Shown in pieces: positions 1 to 7,422 of a stretch of DNA of 8,948 nt. The notes under the pieces are model-generated. The model was given only the letters and a program-made list of their open reading frames with translations, made no database searches and was not told the origin of the DNA. The translations under genes were made by a program, and so were the position numbers. Position 1 is the stretch's first letter. The number at the start of each line of letters is the position of its first letter. Source of the DNA: Pseudomonadota bacterium (lineage in GTDB: Bacteria > Bdellovibrionota_B > Oligoflexia > Oligoflexales > JAPPIL01); NCBI GenBank assembly GCA_028877195.1, contig JAPPIL010000119.1, positions 1 to 8,948 on the forward strand, read 5' to 3'.

Positions 1-103
1 AAATAAAAAATAGTTTTTTATAAATAAAACCATAAAATATTACCCACCACTCGGGCCAACACCACCAGACGGCCCACCCCCTCCCCCTATACGAACAAAC
101 AAG
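1..103. other. AT-rich leader and C-rich low-complexity tract upstream of ccmA
   Basis: The first 40 bases are almost all A and T and could hold a promoter for the ccm genes. A TAAAAT hexamer at 33-38 is -10-like, but there is no convincing -35 box. Positions 43-88 are strongly C-rich. In the ccmA frame this tract is open from 14 to 103 and reads as proline-rich (about YPPLGPTPPDG then PPPPPIRTNK), with no ATG, GTG or TTG in frame. I therefore do not extend ccmA into it. A weak 5-bp inverted repeat (GGGCC at 53-57, GGCCC at 71-75) is present without a T run. No upstream gene reads through the region, because stops occur in the other two plus-strand frames. Confidence 0.5.
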
Positions 104-706
104 ATGCTTGAAGCCCAAAAAATAACAAAAATCTTCGGAGCGCGAATAGTGCTTCGTGATGTAAACTTTTCCCTCAATGTTGGGCAGGTGCTACATGTTG
201 CTGGTAGCAATGGCACAGGCAAGACAACTTTGTTGCGAATCGCAGTTGGACTGTTGCATCCTGATGCGGGCACAATCAACAGTTCTATCCCCGTCTCGCA
301 TTTATGCGAGTATTTAGCTACGAATATGCGCGCCTTCTTCCCGCATTTGACAGCGCTTGATAATATCCTATGGTGGGCACGATTAAAAAACCGTGAACTA
401 TCGTTAGCTAAAGTGTCCATCGCTTTACAAAAGGCAGGCATCAAGTTCCCCAAGAGCTTGCCAGTTCAGTATTTCTCCACAGGCATGCTGCGCAAGCTAC
501 ATTTGGCAAGGTTTATGCTGTCGCCCGCGTCGGTGTGGGTGATAGATGAACCGTTTGCTGGTCTTGACGCTGATGGACGAGCTTCTTTTAGTGCTGCGAT
601 TACCGCCCATGTTGATGATGGTGGGGCTGTGATTGTTGCTAGCCATGACGAACGCCCGATCGCAAGTCGTGTTTCTCAAACGCTTGACCTTGATGCTCGT
701 GTCTAA
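104..706 (+). CDS. ccmA: Cytochrome c biogenesis ATP-binding export protein CcmA
   Basis: This is the cytoplasmic ATPase of the CcmABCD complex, which in known systems drives release of haem-loaded CcmE for system I cytochrome c maturation. The 200-residue product has the usual family length and starts with the typical MLEAQ-like opening. Walker A is at residues 34-42 (GSNGTGKTT), Walker B at about 144-150 (VWVIDEP, with D148 and E149), the D-loop is GLDADG, and the switch histidine is H181. The ABC signature is degenerate: FSTGM at 124-128 replaces LSxGQ. I see no clear Q-loop glutamine before TALDN at 83-87. ATG 104 has no strong Shine-Dalgarno sequence, but it is the first start codon in the open frame. 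The gene overlaps the start of ccmB. The identification rests on fold motifs plus the adjacent ccmB and ccmC. Confidence 0.93.
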   Translation: MLEAQKITKIFGARIVLRDVNFSLNVGQVLHVAGSNGTGKTTLLRIAVGLLHPDAGTINSSIPVSHLCEYLATNMRAFFPHLTALDNILWWARLKNRELSLAKVSIALQKAGIKFPKSLPVQYFSTGMLRKLHLARFMLSPASVWVIDEPFAGLDADGRASFSAAITAHVDDGGAVIVASHDERPIASRVSQTLDLDARV

Positions 707-1391
707 TAAAGCAACTATTTGGCAACAGTTTCGTCTGTATATGAGTTACGGGCTGAAGATAGAATTCAGCGAACGCGAACGCCTGCTTGCCCCGCTGCTG
801 TTTGCCGCAACGATATTAATCGTCATCACCTTTTGTTTTGCGACGACGGCTCAAATTGAACAGCGAGTATTTGTCGCGGAAATTTACCTTGCTGTTTTTT
901 TAGCTTTACAAGTATCGGGCGTGCGCCTGCTTGAATATGAACAACGCAGCGAAGTGCTAACACTCCTCTGCACTTATCCGATTACCAGAGAAGTCTTGTA
1001 TATCAGTAAGTTTCTGCTCTATGTGCTGACCAGCACTATGATGCTCGTTCCCGCCTTGGCGCTTGCTTATCTGTTCAACGCTCGTCCACTCACAGGTGAG
1101 TTTTGGTATATGCTTGGCATCGCCATGTTGGTGTTGATCGGTTTAGCAGCCCTAGGGGTTTTGTTATCAACATTGATCATGCGGTCGTCGTCGCGGCATT
1201 TGCTTTACCCTTTGCTTTACTTTCCACTCACGATACCATTGTTAATTGCGGCAGCTGAAGTTTCATTGGCGTTTTTAACGCATGGGCAGATTGGTGCTGA
1301 TCAACGACAATGGCTAACTCTGCTGCTTGGGTTTGATGTGATTTACTTGACGTTAGGCATACTGTTGTTTGGAGAACTACTTGAAGGCTGA
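693..1391 (+). CDS. ccmB: Haem exporter permease CcmB
   Basis: This is the integral inner-membrane partner of CcmA in the cytochrome c maturation ABC complex. From ATG 693 it is 232 residues, near the roughly 220 usual for CcmB. About six hydrophobic segments are visible, near residues 31-50, 61-76, 104-127, 139-161, 170-189 and 207-227. The family-typical FPLTIPLLI stretch is at 177-185. The N-terminal WQQFRLYMSYGLKIEF resembles the usual CcmB amphipathic start just before the first membrane span. A longer reading from ATG 633 would add 20 residues lying entirely inside ccmA, so I prefer 693, which overlaps ccmA by 14 bases. GTG 699 is another possible start. No clear ribosome binding site is seen, so translational coupling to ccmA is likely. 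Confidence 0.92.
   Translation: MLVSNKATIWQQFRLYMSYGLKIEFSERERLLAPLLFAATILIVITFCFATTAQIEQRVFVAEIYLAVFLALQVSGVRLLEYEQRSEVLTLLCTYPITREVLYISKFLLYVLTSTMMLVPALALAYLFNARPLTGEFWYMLGIAMLVLIGLAALGVLLSTLIMRSSSRHLLYPLLYFPLTIPLLIAAAEVSLAFLTHGQIGADQRQWLTLLLGFDVIYLTLGILLFGELLEG
1371..1374 (+). promoter_or_regulatory. Ribosome binding site deciding the ccmC TTG start
   Basis: A GGAG core lies inside the last codons of ccmB, six bases before TTG 1381. This spacing favours TTG 1381 over the earlier in-frame TTG at 1369, which would overlap the GGAG itself. Confidence 0.55.
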
Positions 1392-2058
1392 CGCTACTCT
1401 TGCCCAATGCCGATGGGGTGTGCTGCTGTTGTTGCCTGTGTTGGCTAGCTGGTATTTGGGCTTGCGGCATGTCGGCACGGATATTCATCAAGGTGAAGTG
1501 TATCGCATCCTTTATCTCCATGTGCCTGCATGCTTGACTGCGTTCATGTGCGCATTTTACCTGCTTATCGTCAGTATCATCGGGTTGCGTCGCAAACAGG
1601 AGAGTAGCCTGTATTGGGGGCGAGCTATTGCCGAGTTAGGACTGATGTTTACGGTGCTCGGTTTGATTACTGGCTCAATCTGGGGACGAGTAACTTGGGG
1701 TGTTTGGTGGACATGGGACGCTCGTATTCTGACGACTTTTATTCTTGGGGTGCTATATGCGGCTTACTTGTTTTTACAGGCATCGTTGCCGCAGGGTCGC
1801 AATAAAATAATCGCAAGTTCAGTGTTAGGGTGTTTGATATTCGTTGACATTCCGATAATCTATCAAAGTGTCGTCTGGTGGCGAACATTACACCAGCGCT
1901 CAAGTCTCGCCGCAGGGACGATGAGCAGCGAGATCAGTCAGGTGCTGTATTTTGCCATTGGAGCAATGCTACTGTTGATGACTTGGATGTGGGTGGCACG
2001 AGTGGAAAACATCCGAATGCACGAAAAAATCAAAACCCTTGCACGCAGGATCAGCTAA
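1381..2058 (+). CDS. ccmC: Haem-handling cytochrome c maturation protein CcmC
   Basis: CcmC is the polytopic inner-membrane protein that passes haem to CcmE in system I cytochrome c maturation. From TTG 1381 the product is 225 residues, close to the family length. The haem-binding tryptophan-rich motif is complete at residues 101-113 (WGxxTWGxWWTWD). The two axial histidines expected for the family are present: H47 in LHVPA and H171 in the RTLHQ context. Six hydrophobic segments are readable, near 12-27, 50-68, 86-100, 116-133, 144-162 and 185-205. The start overlaps the end of ccmB by 11 bases, so the two are probably translationally coupled. No ccmD or ccmE follows. The next gene is a tRNA on the opposite strand, so the remaining maturation genes must lie elsewhere or upstream of the window. 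Confidence 0.95.
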   Translation: MKADATLAQCRWGVLLLLPVLASWYLGLRHVGTDIHQGEVYRILYLHVPACLTAFMCAFYLLIVSIIGLRRKQESSLYWGRAIAELGLMFTVLGLITGSIWGRVTWGVWWTWDARILTTFILGVLYAAYLFLQASLPQGRNKIIASSVLGCLIFVDIPIIYQSVVWWRTLHQRSSLAAGTMSSEISQVLYFAIGAMLLLMTWMWVARVENIRMHEKIKTLARRIS

Positions 2059-2082
2059 CCGCGATGAATGCTTCTTCAAACA

Positions 2083-2157
2083 AGCGGGCAAAGGGACTCG
2101 AACCCTCGACCTTCGCGATGGCAACGCGACGCTCTAAGCCAACTGAGCTATGCCCGC
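2083..2157 (-). tRNA. tRNA-Gly (anticodon GCC)
   Basis: Read on the minus strand, a full cloverleaf folds. The 7-bp acceptor stem is GCGGGCA/TGCCCGC. The D arm is GCTC/GAGC with the loop AGTTGGCTTA. The anticodon stem is TCGCG/CGCGA with the loop TTGCCAT, giving anticodon GCC for glycine codons GGC and GGU. The variable loop is five bases. The T stem GAGGG/CCCTT carries the loop TTCGAGT. The discriminator base is U, as expected for bacterial tRNA-Gly. The sequence after the discriminator begins TG rather than CCA, so the 3' CCA must be added by tRNA nucleotidyltransferase. The gene faces the 3' end of ccmC, with 24 bases between them, and no T-run terminator is visible downstream. Confidence 0.96.
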
Positions 2158-2174
2158 ACAACACATGCATGGGG

Positions 2175-2202
2175 ATTCTACTCGGCAAATCTATTCTGTC
2201 AA
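2175..2202 (-). promoter_or_regulatory. Sigma70-type promoter of tRNA-Gly
   Basis: On the minus strand there is a perfect TTGACA at 2202-2197, a 16-base spacer, and TAGAAT at 2180-2175 (one mismatch to TATAAT). It is followed by a CCCC-containing discriminator and then 17 bases to the mature tRNA 5' end. The GC-rich discriminator is typical of stringently controlled stable-RNA promoters. That regulation is inferred, not seen. Confidence 0.75.
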
Positions 2203-2213
2203 CGTAGTGTTTC

Positions 2214-2222
2214 GGGGAGAGG
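2214..2222 (+). promoter_or_regulatory. Ribosome binding site for the exbB-like gene
   Basis: The purine run GGGGAGAGG ends six bases before GTG 2229, and its GGAG core sits nine bases from the start. This supports the GTG start of the proton-channel gene. Confidence 0.6.
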
Positions 2223-2228
2223 CTAGAG

Positions 2229-2858
2229 GTGGAATTCGACATTGTTAAAGAACTGCTGGCAATCAGCTTGCTTGGCACGGAATGGGTGCTGTGGCTGCTG
2301 GTGTTGTTGAGTGTGCTATCCGTTACCATCATGCTGGAACGGGGCTGGTGCTTCTTGACGTTGCGGATTGATTTTACCCATTTCAGCCATGAACTTCAGC
2401 GCTGCCTACACAGCCAAGAACATGACCGTGCGCTCCAGCTGTGTGCGCAGAGCAAAACCCCAGAGAGTAGTATTGCACTAGTCGCTTGTGAAAACATCAA
2501 CGCCAGCAAAGATGAGATAGCGCATATGATGCTTGCCACGCAGCTAAAACAACGTCAACGTCTGGAACGCGGTCTCGTGGTGCTCGGCACGTTGGGCAAC
2601 AATGCCCCGTTCATCGGGCTTTTTGGCACGGTGTTAGGAATAATCCAAGCCTTCAACGCTCTGTCCCTCAATCCAGCAGGTGGGGTAGCTGTTGTCATGG
2701 CTGGTATTTCGGAAGCTTTGGTTGCTACCGCCATCGGTCTGTTGGTCGCCATCCCTGCGGTTATCGCTTTCAACGGTTTTCAACGGCTAGTCAAGAAAAG
2801 ACTCGCAAATACAGATGCACTTATGAAAATGATGTTAGCATATCGGGGTGAACAATAA
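2229..2858 (+). CDS. TolQ/ExbB/MotA-family proton-channel subunit
   Basis: The 209-residue inner-membrane protein has the three-span ExbB/TolQ layout. Span 1 is near residues 18-35, followed by a cytoplasmic domain of about 75 residues. Span 2 is near 117-141 with the motif GLFGTVLGIIQAF, and span 3 near 153-182 with ISEALVATAIGLLVAIPAV. The polar pore threonines expected in ExbB are visible as T134 (GTVLG) and T167 (ATAIG). In known systems such subunits form a pentameric channel around an ExbD/TolR dimer and use the proton gradient to drive outer-membrane work. No ExbD/TolR or TonB/TolA gene follows. The next gene is gshA, 27 bases downstream in the same direction. The length is slightly short of TolQ (about 230) and ExbB (about 244). 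The family is certain. Whether it serves a Ton, Tol or other system is not resolvable here, so no symbol is given. Confidence 0.9.
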   Translation: MEFDIVKELLAISLLGTEWVLWLLVLLSVLSVTIMLERGWCFLTLRIDFTHFSHELQRCLHSQEHDRALQLCAQSKTPESSIALVACENINASKDEIAHMMLATQLKQRQRLERGLVVLGTLGNNAPFIGLFGTVLGIIQAFNALSLNPAGGVAVVMAGISEALVATAIGLLVAIPAVIAFNGFQRLVKKRLANTDALMKMMLAYRGEQ

Positions 2859-2885
2859 TTATCAGCGAAAACACGAGCATGACCA

Positions 2886-4274
2886 GTGGCACATTCAGAT
2901 AAAATCGATCGCCACACTTGCCACGCCTTTATCAACGACAATGTGTTCGCTGTTCGCCGTCAGCCTGACTATCAAGATAAGGTAGGGGTTGAAATTGAAA
3001 CTATACCAATCCTGAACTCGACCGCCCCTGTTCCCTTTATCAGCAATGAACCAAGCGCTAAACAGCTGCGACCACTATTACATGAACTAGCCATTGCCGA
3101 AAATTGGGTGAGTACCTTTGACGACCACGACCCTTATACACTTGACTCGTTGCGCATAGAGCTTGGGGTAGCAGGGCATCTCACCTTTGAACCAGCAGCT
3201 CAAATCGAATACTCATCACCACCTGTGGCGAGCATAACTCCCCTGCGCAAACATACCGATGCCATTTTGCATAAGCTAACTTCCCACCTCGCAGCTCATA
3301 GCATCAGCTTGATACAACTAGGCATCAACCCGTGGCACACCGTCGAACAGCTTGGGCTACAAGTAAAGAAACAACATTATCTGATGATGCAAAAGCATTT
3401 CAAACTCCATGCGCCAATCGGGTTACGGATGATGCGGCAAACCTGTGCCACCCAAATCAACCTTGACTATGGCAACAACGACCAAACATTGGTGAAACGC
3501 TATCTTGCCTGCCTGCTGCTCGCTCCCTATAGCGCTGCGATCTTTGCCAACTCTACTGTCTGGGATCAAACTAATAGCGACTGTCTCGGCTTTCGCAGTC
3601 GCATTTGGCAAACAGCTGATGCTAGTCGCACGGGCTTCCCAACGCTTACGGGGCTGTTTGACAAAACTTCCAAGCAATCTTTAGTTGCTTCCTATGTTGA
3701 ATTTGCCATCAATGCAAAAGTAATCGCTTTAGTCAACGACACACGCTTATCTGGCGCAACGTTCAGCGATTGGCTGGACGCTGACTTGCCTCATCGCCCG
3801 ACCCTGGCTGATTTTCAAACACACCTGCGCACCCTGTTCCCGGAAGTGCGCCCGCAAGGATACTTTGAACTACGGTCAGTAGACGCACAAGCACCTGTTT
3901 GGCAATATGTGCCGCTGGGTTTTTATTTGGGCTTGGTCTACAGCGACAGCAGCGTTGAACAGGTGTTGGCAAGGCTTGCACCTGCATGGCAAGCAACCGA
4001 GACGCAGATGCACCGCGCTGCTCAAGGCTTGCGGGCGCGGGACAGTCAGTTTATCGCCACCGCCAAGTGGCTGTTTGACCTTGCTATCAATGCTAGCTTG
4101 CCGCATCATTGGTTGGATACGAGAGTTCAACGTGCGATGCAGTGCTTTGCGGAACGCTTTACCTATCAGGAAAAAACTCCTGCCGACGAAATAAATAATA
4201 TATTCACAGCTTCAGGTCATTTTACTCCTAATGACTTGCGAGCGCTAACGATGGAGTGGGAAAAACTACTATGA
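2886..4274 (+). CDS. gshA: Glutamate-cysteine ligase, GCS2 (plant/EgtA-like) type
   Basis: The enzyme joins L-glutamate and L-cysteine with ATP to give gamma-glutamylcysteine, the first step of glutathione synthesis (or of ergothioneine synthesis if it is a true EgtA). The 462-residue product matches the plant/alphaproteobacterial/EgtA-like branch rather than the enterobacterial GshA. Visible landmarks are GVEIET at residues 34-39 (glutamate/metal-binding), FEPAAQIEYSSPP at 101-113, IGLRMMRQTCATQINLDY at 178-195 (written in part), a TADASRTGFP segment at 243-252, and LFPEVRPQGYFELRS at 317-331. The start is GTG 2886. An in-frame stop at 2880-2882 rules out anything longer, and the next Met is too far inside. 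The ribosome binding site is weak. The stop overlaps the next gene as ATGA, implying coupled translation. No gshB or other egt gene is in the window, so the end product (glutathione or ergothioneine) is open. Confidence 0.9.
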   Translation: MAHSDKIDRHTCHAFINDNVFAVRRQPDYQDKVGVEIETIPILNSTAPVPFISNEPSAKQLRPLLHELAIAENWVSTFDDHDPYTLDSLRIELGVAGHLTFEPAAQIEYSSPPVASITPLRKHTDAILHKLTSHLAAHSISLIQLGINPWHTVEQLGLQVKKQHYLMMQKHFKLHAPIGLRMMRQTCATQINLDYGNNDQTLVKRYLACLLLAPYSAAIFANSTVWDQTNSDCLGFRSRIWQTADASRTGFPTLTGLFDKTSKQSLVASYVEFAINAKVIALVNDTRLSGATFSDWLDADLPHRPTLADFQTHLRTLFPEVRPQGYFELRSVDAQAPVWQYVPLGFYLGLVYSDSSVEQVLARLAPAWQATETQMHRAAQGLRARDSQFIATAKWLFDLAINASLPHHWLDTRVQRAMQCFAERFTYQEKTPADEINNIFTASGHFTPNDLRALTMEWEKLL

Positions 4275-7200
4275 GTCAGGAAAAGGCAACGGAACAACAA
4301 GGGAGTGACGTTAGCGAGACGGCTGAGCGCACTCACTCTCAAGTTGAAAATTTGGACACCAAAGCTTTGCGGTCAGGTGGGTTAAAGCTCAACATCGGTG
4401 AACCTGTGCCACCAGAATCTGCTTACGGCGCACAAAAAATTGGCAACGAGCTGGCATCTTATATTGACGAAGTGGCTGACACAGTGCGCATCGGTTTTGA
4501 TCAAAGCATTGCGATACTCACGCCTTGGTTTTTCAATAATATGCCTGATGTCTACTATCAAACGACCCCTAAAGCCGAGAAGATCAAACACCTGTCAACG
4601 ATTATCACGGGACATGTCTTTGAAACGAAACAAACGGTTGAACTTTGGAATCGTGAGCATGACAAGGTAACTTACATTGGGCCCGGCAATGACCGCACGA
4701 TTACGCTGGACATGGCGCATCGGTTAGCGATGGTGCGACAACGTGTAAAAATGGGTTTTTTGTATTTTTCACGCGACAATCTTTTGTTTTTGTCGTCGTT
4801 TAGTTGCCAAAAGCACAAACCAGTTGAGAAAGATAACAGCCGCATCACTGAAAAAATTGAGGGTGCTCGCAAGATACTACATAAAGAGTTTAGTAAAGCC
4901 AAAGACCAAGTGAACTACTTCCTCAAACATTTGGACAATGATTTTGTCATGTATGCAACTGTTGCCCGCATTCAGCTGACGTATCACATGGTGCATTATA
5001 TGCTCATGCATGAGGGTGCACACACAACTCTACATCGGATCAAGGACTCATCGCTAATTCGCTTGACTCTCGGCGTGAAGGGGATTGAGGCGGCGCAAGT
5101 GTTTGAACAGATTTTATCTTTATTTCATCGCTACGGCTTTTCAATCGTGCGTTCCTTCTTGGTGAATTTTGATCAGCATTATCGTGAGCCAATCTCGGTT
5201 GTCAATTTTGCTTTGGACATTGACCGCAGTCGGGCGCAAAAAGACACGGTTGAGGTATCCCTAATCAAGCTGAACAAAGCGTTGCGGACGTTAGGTTGGG
5301 TTGATACCGATGCCTATTCAAGCTTGGGGCAACAGAGTTTTTCAATCAACTCAATCAACCTCGTGCGTTCGATCGCCGACTGGACGCATGTTATCTTGAG
5401 CAAACGCAACTTCCACTACTACTCAAAACATAAGGTTAAGGAGACGTTCTTTCAGCATATAGAGTTGTTGAAGCAGGTCGTGCGCTTATTTCGTTTGCGT
5501 TTTGATCCATTGCTTGAACGTCAGCAAGCACAGCAGGACTATGAACAACTACAGCAGGAATTAGCGGCAGAGATTGCGCAACTCGCCGATACGGTGGAAA
5601 GAGATATTTTTACCGAAAGCGTGCATTTCATCGACAATTTACTCAAGACTAACTACTTCCTGCCGACCAAGACAGGCTTGGCGTTTCGCCTATCACCAGC
5701 GGTGTTGGACAAACAATACTATCCGCATGAACCCTTCGGAATCTTTTTTATTGTTGGACTCGGTTATCGCTTCTTTCATATGCGTTGGAAGGATATCTCA
5801 CGTGGCGGTGTGCGAGTAATTGCGCCTCGCACGACTTCAGATGTCAACATTGCGTTGTCGGGGCTGTTTGATGAAGTGTATGGCTTAAGTCATGCGCAAC
5901 AACTCAAGAACAAGGACATACCTGAAGGTGGTTCAAAAGGTGTGCTGTTGATTAGACCAGAGATTGATAAGGAACGGGCGATTCACGGTGCGATCAATGC
6001 TTTCCTCGATTTGCTTGTTTCGATGGACGAATCACATGAGAATCAAATATCGCAGCAGGTGCGCTACTACAACGATGATGAAATAATTTATCTTGGCCCC
6101 GATGAAAACGTCTCGGATACGATGATTGAATGGATTGCGGCACAAGCACATCGGCGTGGTTATCGCTATGCCAATGCCTTTGTCTCCAGCAAACCGAAGG
6201 ACGGCATCAATCACAAGCGTTATGCCGTTACTAGTGAGGGGTTAAATGTTTTTGTTGAGCACACGCTTAAGCAGTTAGACATTGATTTTCGCAATCAACC
6301 CTTCTCGGTAACGATGACTGGTGGCCCCGACGGTGATGTCGCAGGCAATGAGTTGCTGATTTTACATCGTGAATATGGCGAGCATGCGCGGGTGAAGGCG
6401 ATCTCCGATGGCAAAGGGGTGGCGTATGACCCGCAAGGCTTGAACTGGCAGGAGTTGTTGCGCCTATGCCGTAAGGGTGAGTCTATCTATGCGTTTGATA
6501 AAGGCAAAGTTTCGGAGCAAGGTTATGTCTTGTCGGCCGATACGCAGGAGAACATCAAGCTTCGCAATGAGATGCCGATGAAGATTGAAGCCGACATCTT
6601 TATCCCCGCTGGCGGTCGTCCCTATACGATCAATACGAGCAACTGTTCACTGTTTTGGGGTGATGATGACCAACCGACCAAGCAGGCGATCGTTGAAGGA
6701 GCAAACATATTCTTCACCAGTGAGGCGCGAGACATTCTACAGCAAAAGGGAATTCTAATCATCAAGGACTCCAGTGCTAACAAGGGTGGGGTGATATGTT
6801 CATCGTATGAAGTGCTTGCTTCGCTTTTACTTGAGCCTGTTGAATTTGCTGCGATCAAAGACCAGTATGTCAAAGAGGTCATCGCTATCTTGCGTGATAA
6901 GGCAGCGCAAGAGGCAAAGCTACTGATGCGTGAATACGTCGCACATGGACGCAAAACCTCACTGGTCTCAATTTCAATGGAAATTTCAAAACAAATCAAC
7001 AGTCTGAAAAATCTGATTCTTGAGCACTTTATCGCTCATCCTGATGAGTTGGAGAAGAATGACATTTATCGGCAATTGATATTGGATAACTGTCCGCCAG
7101 TGTTGGTCAGCAAATACTCCAAGCGGGTAATCAATGACTTGCCACAAGCGCATAAACTGGCAAAGCTTGCGTCCGTAGTTGCGAGCAATGTTGTCTATCG

Positions 7201-7405
7201 TGAGGGGATTGGTTGGATAGATGGGTTGTCAGCGAGCGACCGTCTACAGGTCTCATTGGTTTATGTCAATCAAGAGCAGTTGACCGCTGACTTTATCGCC
7301 CAAGTTGAAGGTTCTTCGTTGCGGGACAAGCAACGCATTGCTGATGTCTTACGTGCTGGGGCAACCCGTAACCTAACGATGATGGAACTGATCGACAGAC
7401 TGTGA
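4271..7405 (+). CDS. Large NAD-dependent glutamate dehydrogenase (compact type)
   Basis: This cytoplasmic enzyme oxidatively deaminates L-glutamate to 2-oxoglutarate and ammonium with NAD+. From ATG 4271 it has 1,044 residues. That is close to the 115-kDa class typified by yeast Gdh2, and much shorter than the roughly 1,600-residue enzymes of many proteobacteria. The N-terminal half (about 1-460) is the poorly conserved regulatory part, with a glutamine-rich helical stretch near 418-440. The catalytic core carries SRGGVR at 510-515, KDIPEGGSKG at 548-557 (with the likely substrate lysine K556), the nucleotide-binding TGGPDGDVAGNE at 683-694, IPAGGRP at 778-784, IVEGANIFFTSEA at 807-819 and KGGVICSSYEV at 838-848. 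GTG 4256 would add five residues. I prefer ATG 4271, which forms an ATGA overlap with gshA, with GGGAAAAA just upstream. The gene ends 17 bases from a convergent gene. Confidence 0.95.
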   Translation: MSQEKATEQQGSDVSETAERTHSQVENLDTKALRSGGLKLNIGEPVPPESAYGAQKIGNELASYIDEVADTVRIGFDQSIAILTPWFFNNMPDVYYQTTPKAEKIKHLSTIITGHVFETKQTVELWNREHDKVTYIGPGNDRTITLDMAHRLAMVRQRVKMGFLYFSRDNLLFLSSFSCQKHKPVEKDNSRITEKIEGARKILHKEFSKAKDQVNYFLKHLDNDFVMYATVARIQLTYHMVHYMLMHEGAHTTLHRIKDSSLIRLTLGVKGIEAAQVFEQILSLFHRYGFSIVRSFLVNFDQHYREPISVVNFALDIDRSRAQKDTVEVSLIKLNKALRTLGWVDTDAYSSLGQQSFSINSINLVRSIADWTHVILSKRNFHYYSKHKVKETFFQHIELLKQVVRLFRLRFDPLLERQQAQQDYEQLQQELAAEIAQLADTVERDIFTESVHFIDNLLKTNYFLPTKTGLAFRLSPAVLDKQYYPHEPFGIFFIVGLGYRFFHMRWKDISRGGVRVIAPRTTSDVNIALSGLFDEVYGLSHAQQLKNKDIPEGGSKGVLLIRPEIDKERAIHGAINAFLDLLVSMDESHENQISQQVRYYNDDEIIYLGPDENVSDTMIEWIAAQAHRRGYRYANAFVSSKPKDGINHKRYAVTSEGLNVFVEHTLKQLDIDFRNQPFSVTMTGGPDGDVAGNELLILHREYGEHARVKAISDGKGVAYDPQGLNWQELLRLCRKGESIYAFDKGKVSEQGYVLSADTQENIKLRNEMPMKIEADIFIPAGGRPYTINTSNCSLFWGDDDQPTKQAIVEGANIFFTSEARDILQQKGILIIKDSSANKGGVICSSYEVLASLLLEPVEFAAIKDQYVKEVIAILRDKAAQEAKLLMREYVAHGRKTSLVSISMEISKQINSLKNLILEHFIAHPDELEKNDIYRQLILDNCPPVLVSKYSKRVINDLPQAHKLAKLASVVASNVVYREGIGWIDGLSASDRLQVSLVYVNQEQLTADFIAQVEGSSLRDKQRIADVLRAGATRNLTMMELIDRL

Positions 7406-7422
7406 TTACGAGCGGCAGTGCT

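Noticed and set aside
53..75. Possible terminator hairpin GGGCC/GGCCC
   Set aside because: The stem is only 5 bp with a 13-base loop and no T run follows.
40..453. Minus-strand open frame of 137 codons ending in a Gly-rich tail
   Set aside because: It lies opposite ccmA, whose motifs are unmistakable. The Gly/Pro tail is just the complement of the C-rich tract, and no family features are present.
633..692. Upstream 20-residue extension of CcmB from ATG 633
   Set aside because: It lies wholly inside ccmA and makes the protein longer than the family. ATG 693 gives the expected N-terminus.
2051..2332. Minus-strand 93-codon frame across the tRNA
   Set aside because: It covers the tRNA gene, its promoter and the start of the exbB-like gene, and has no protein-like features.
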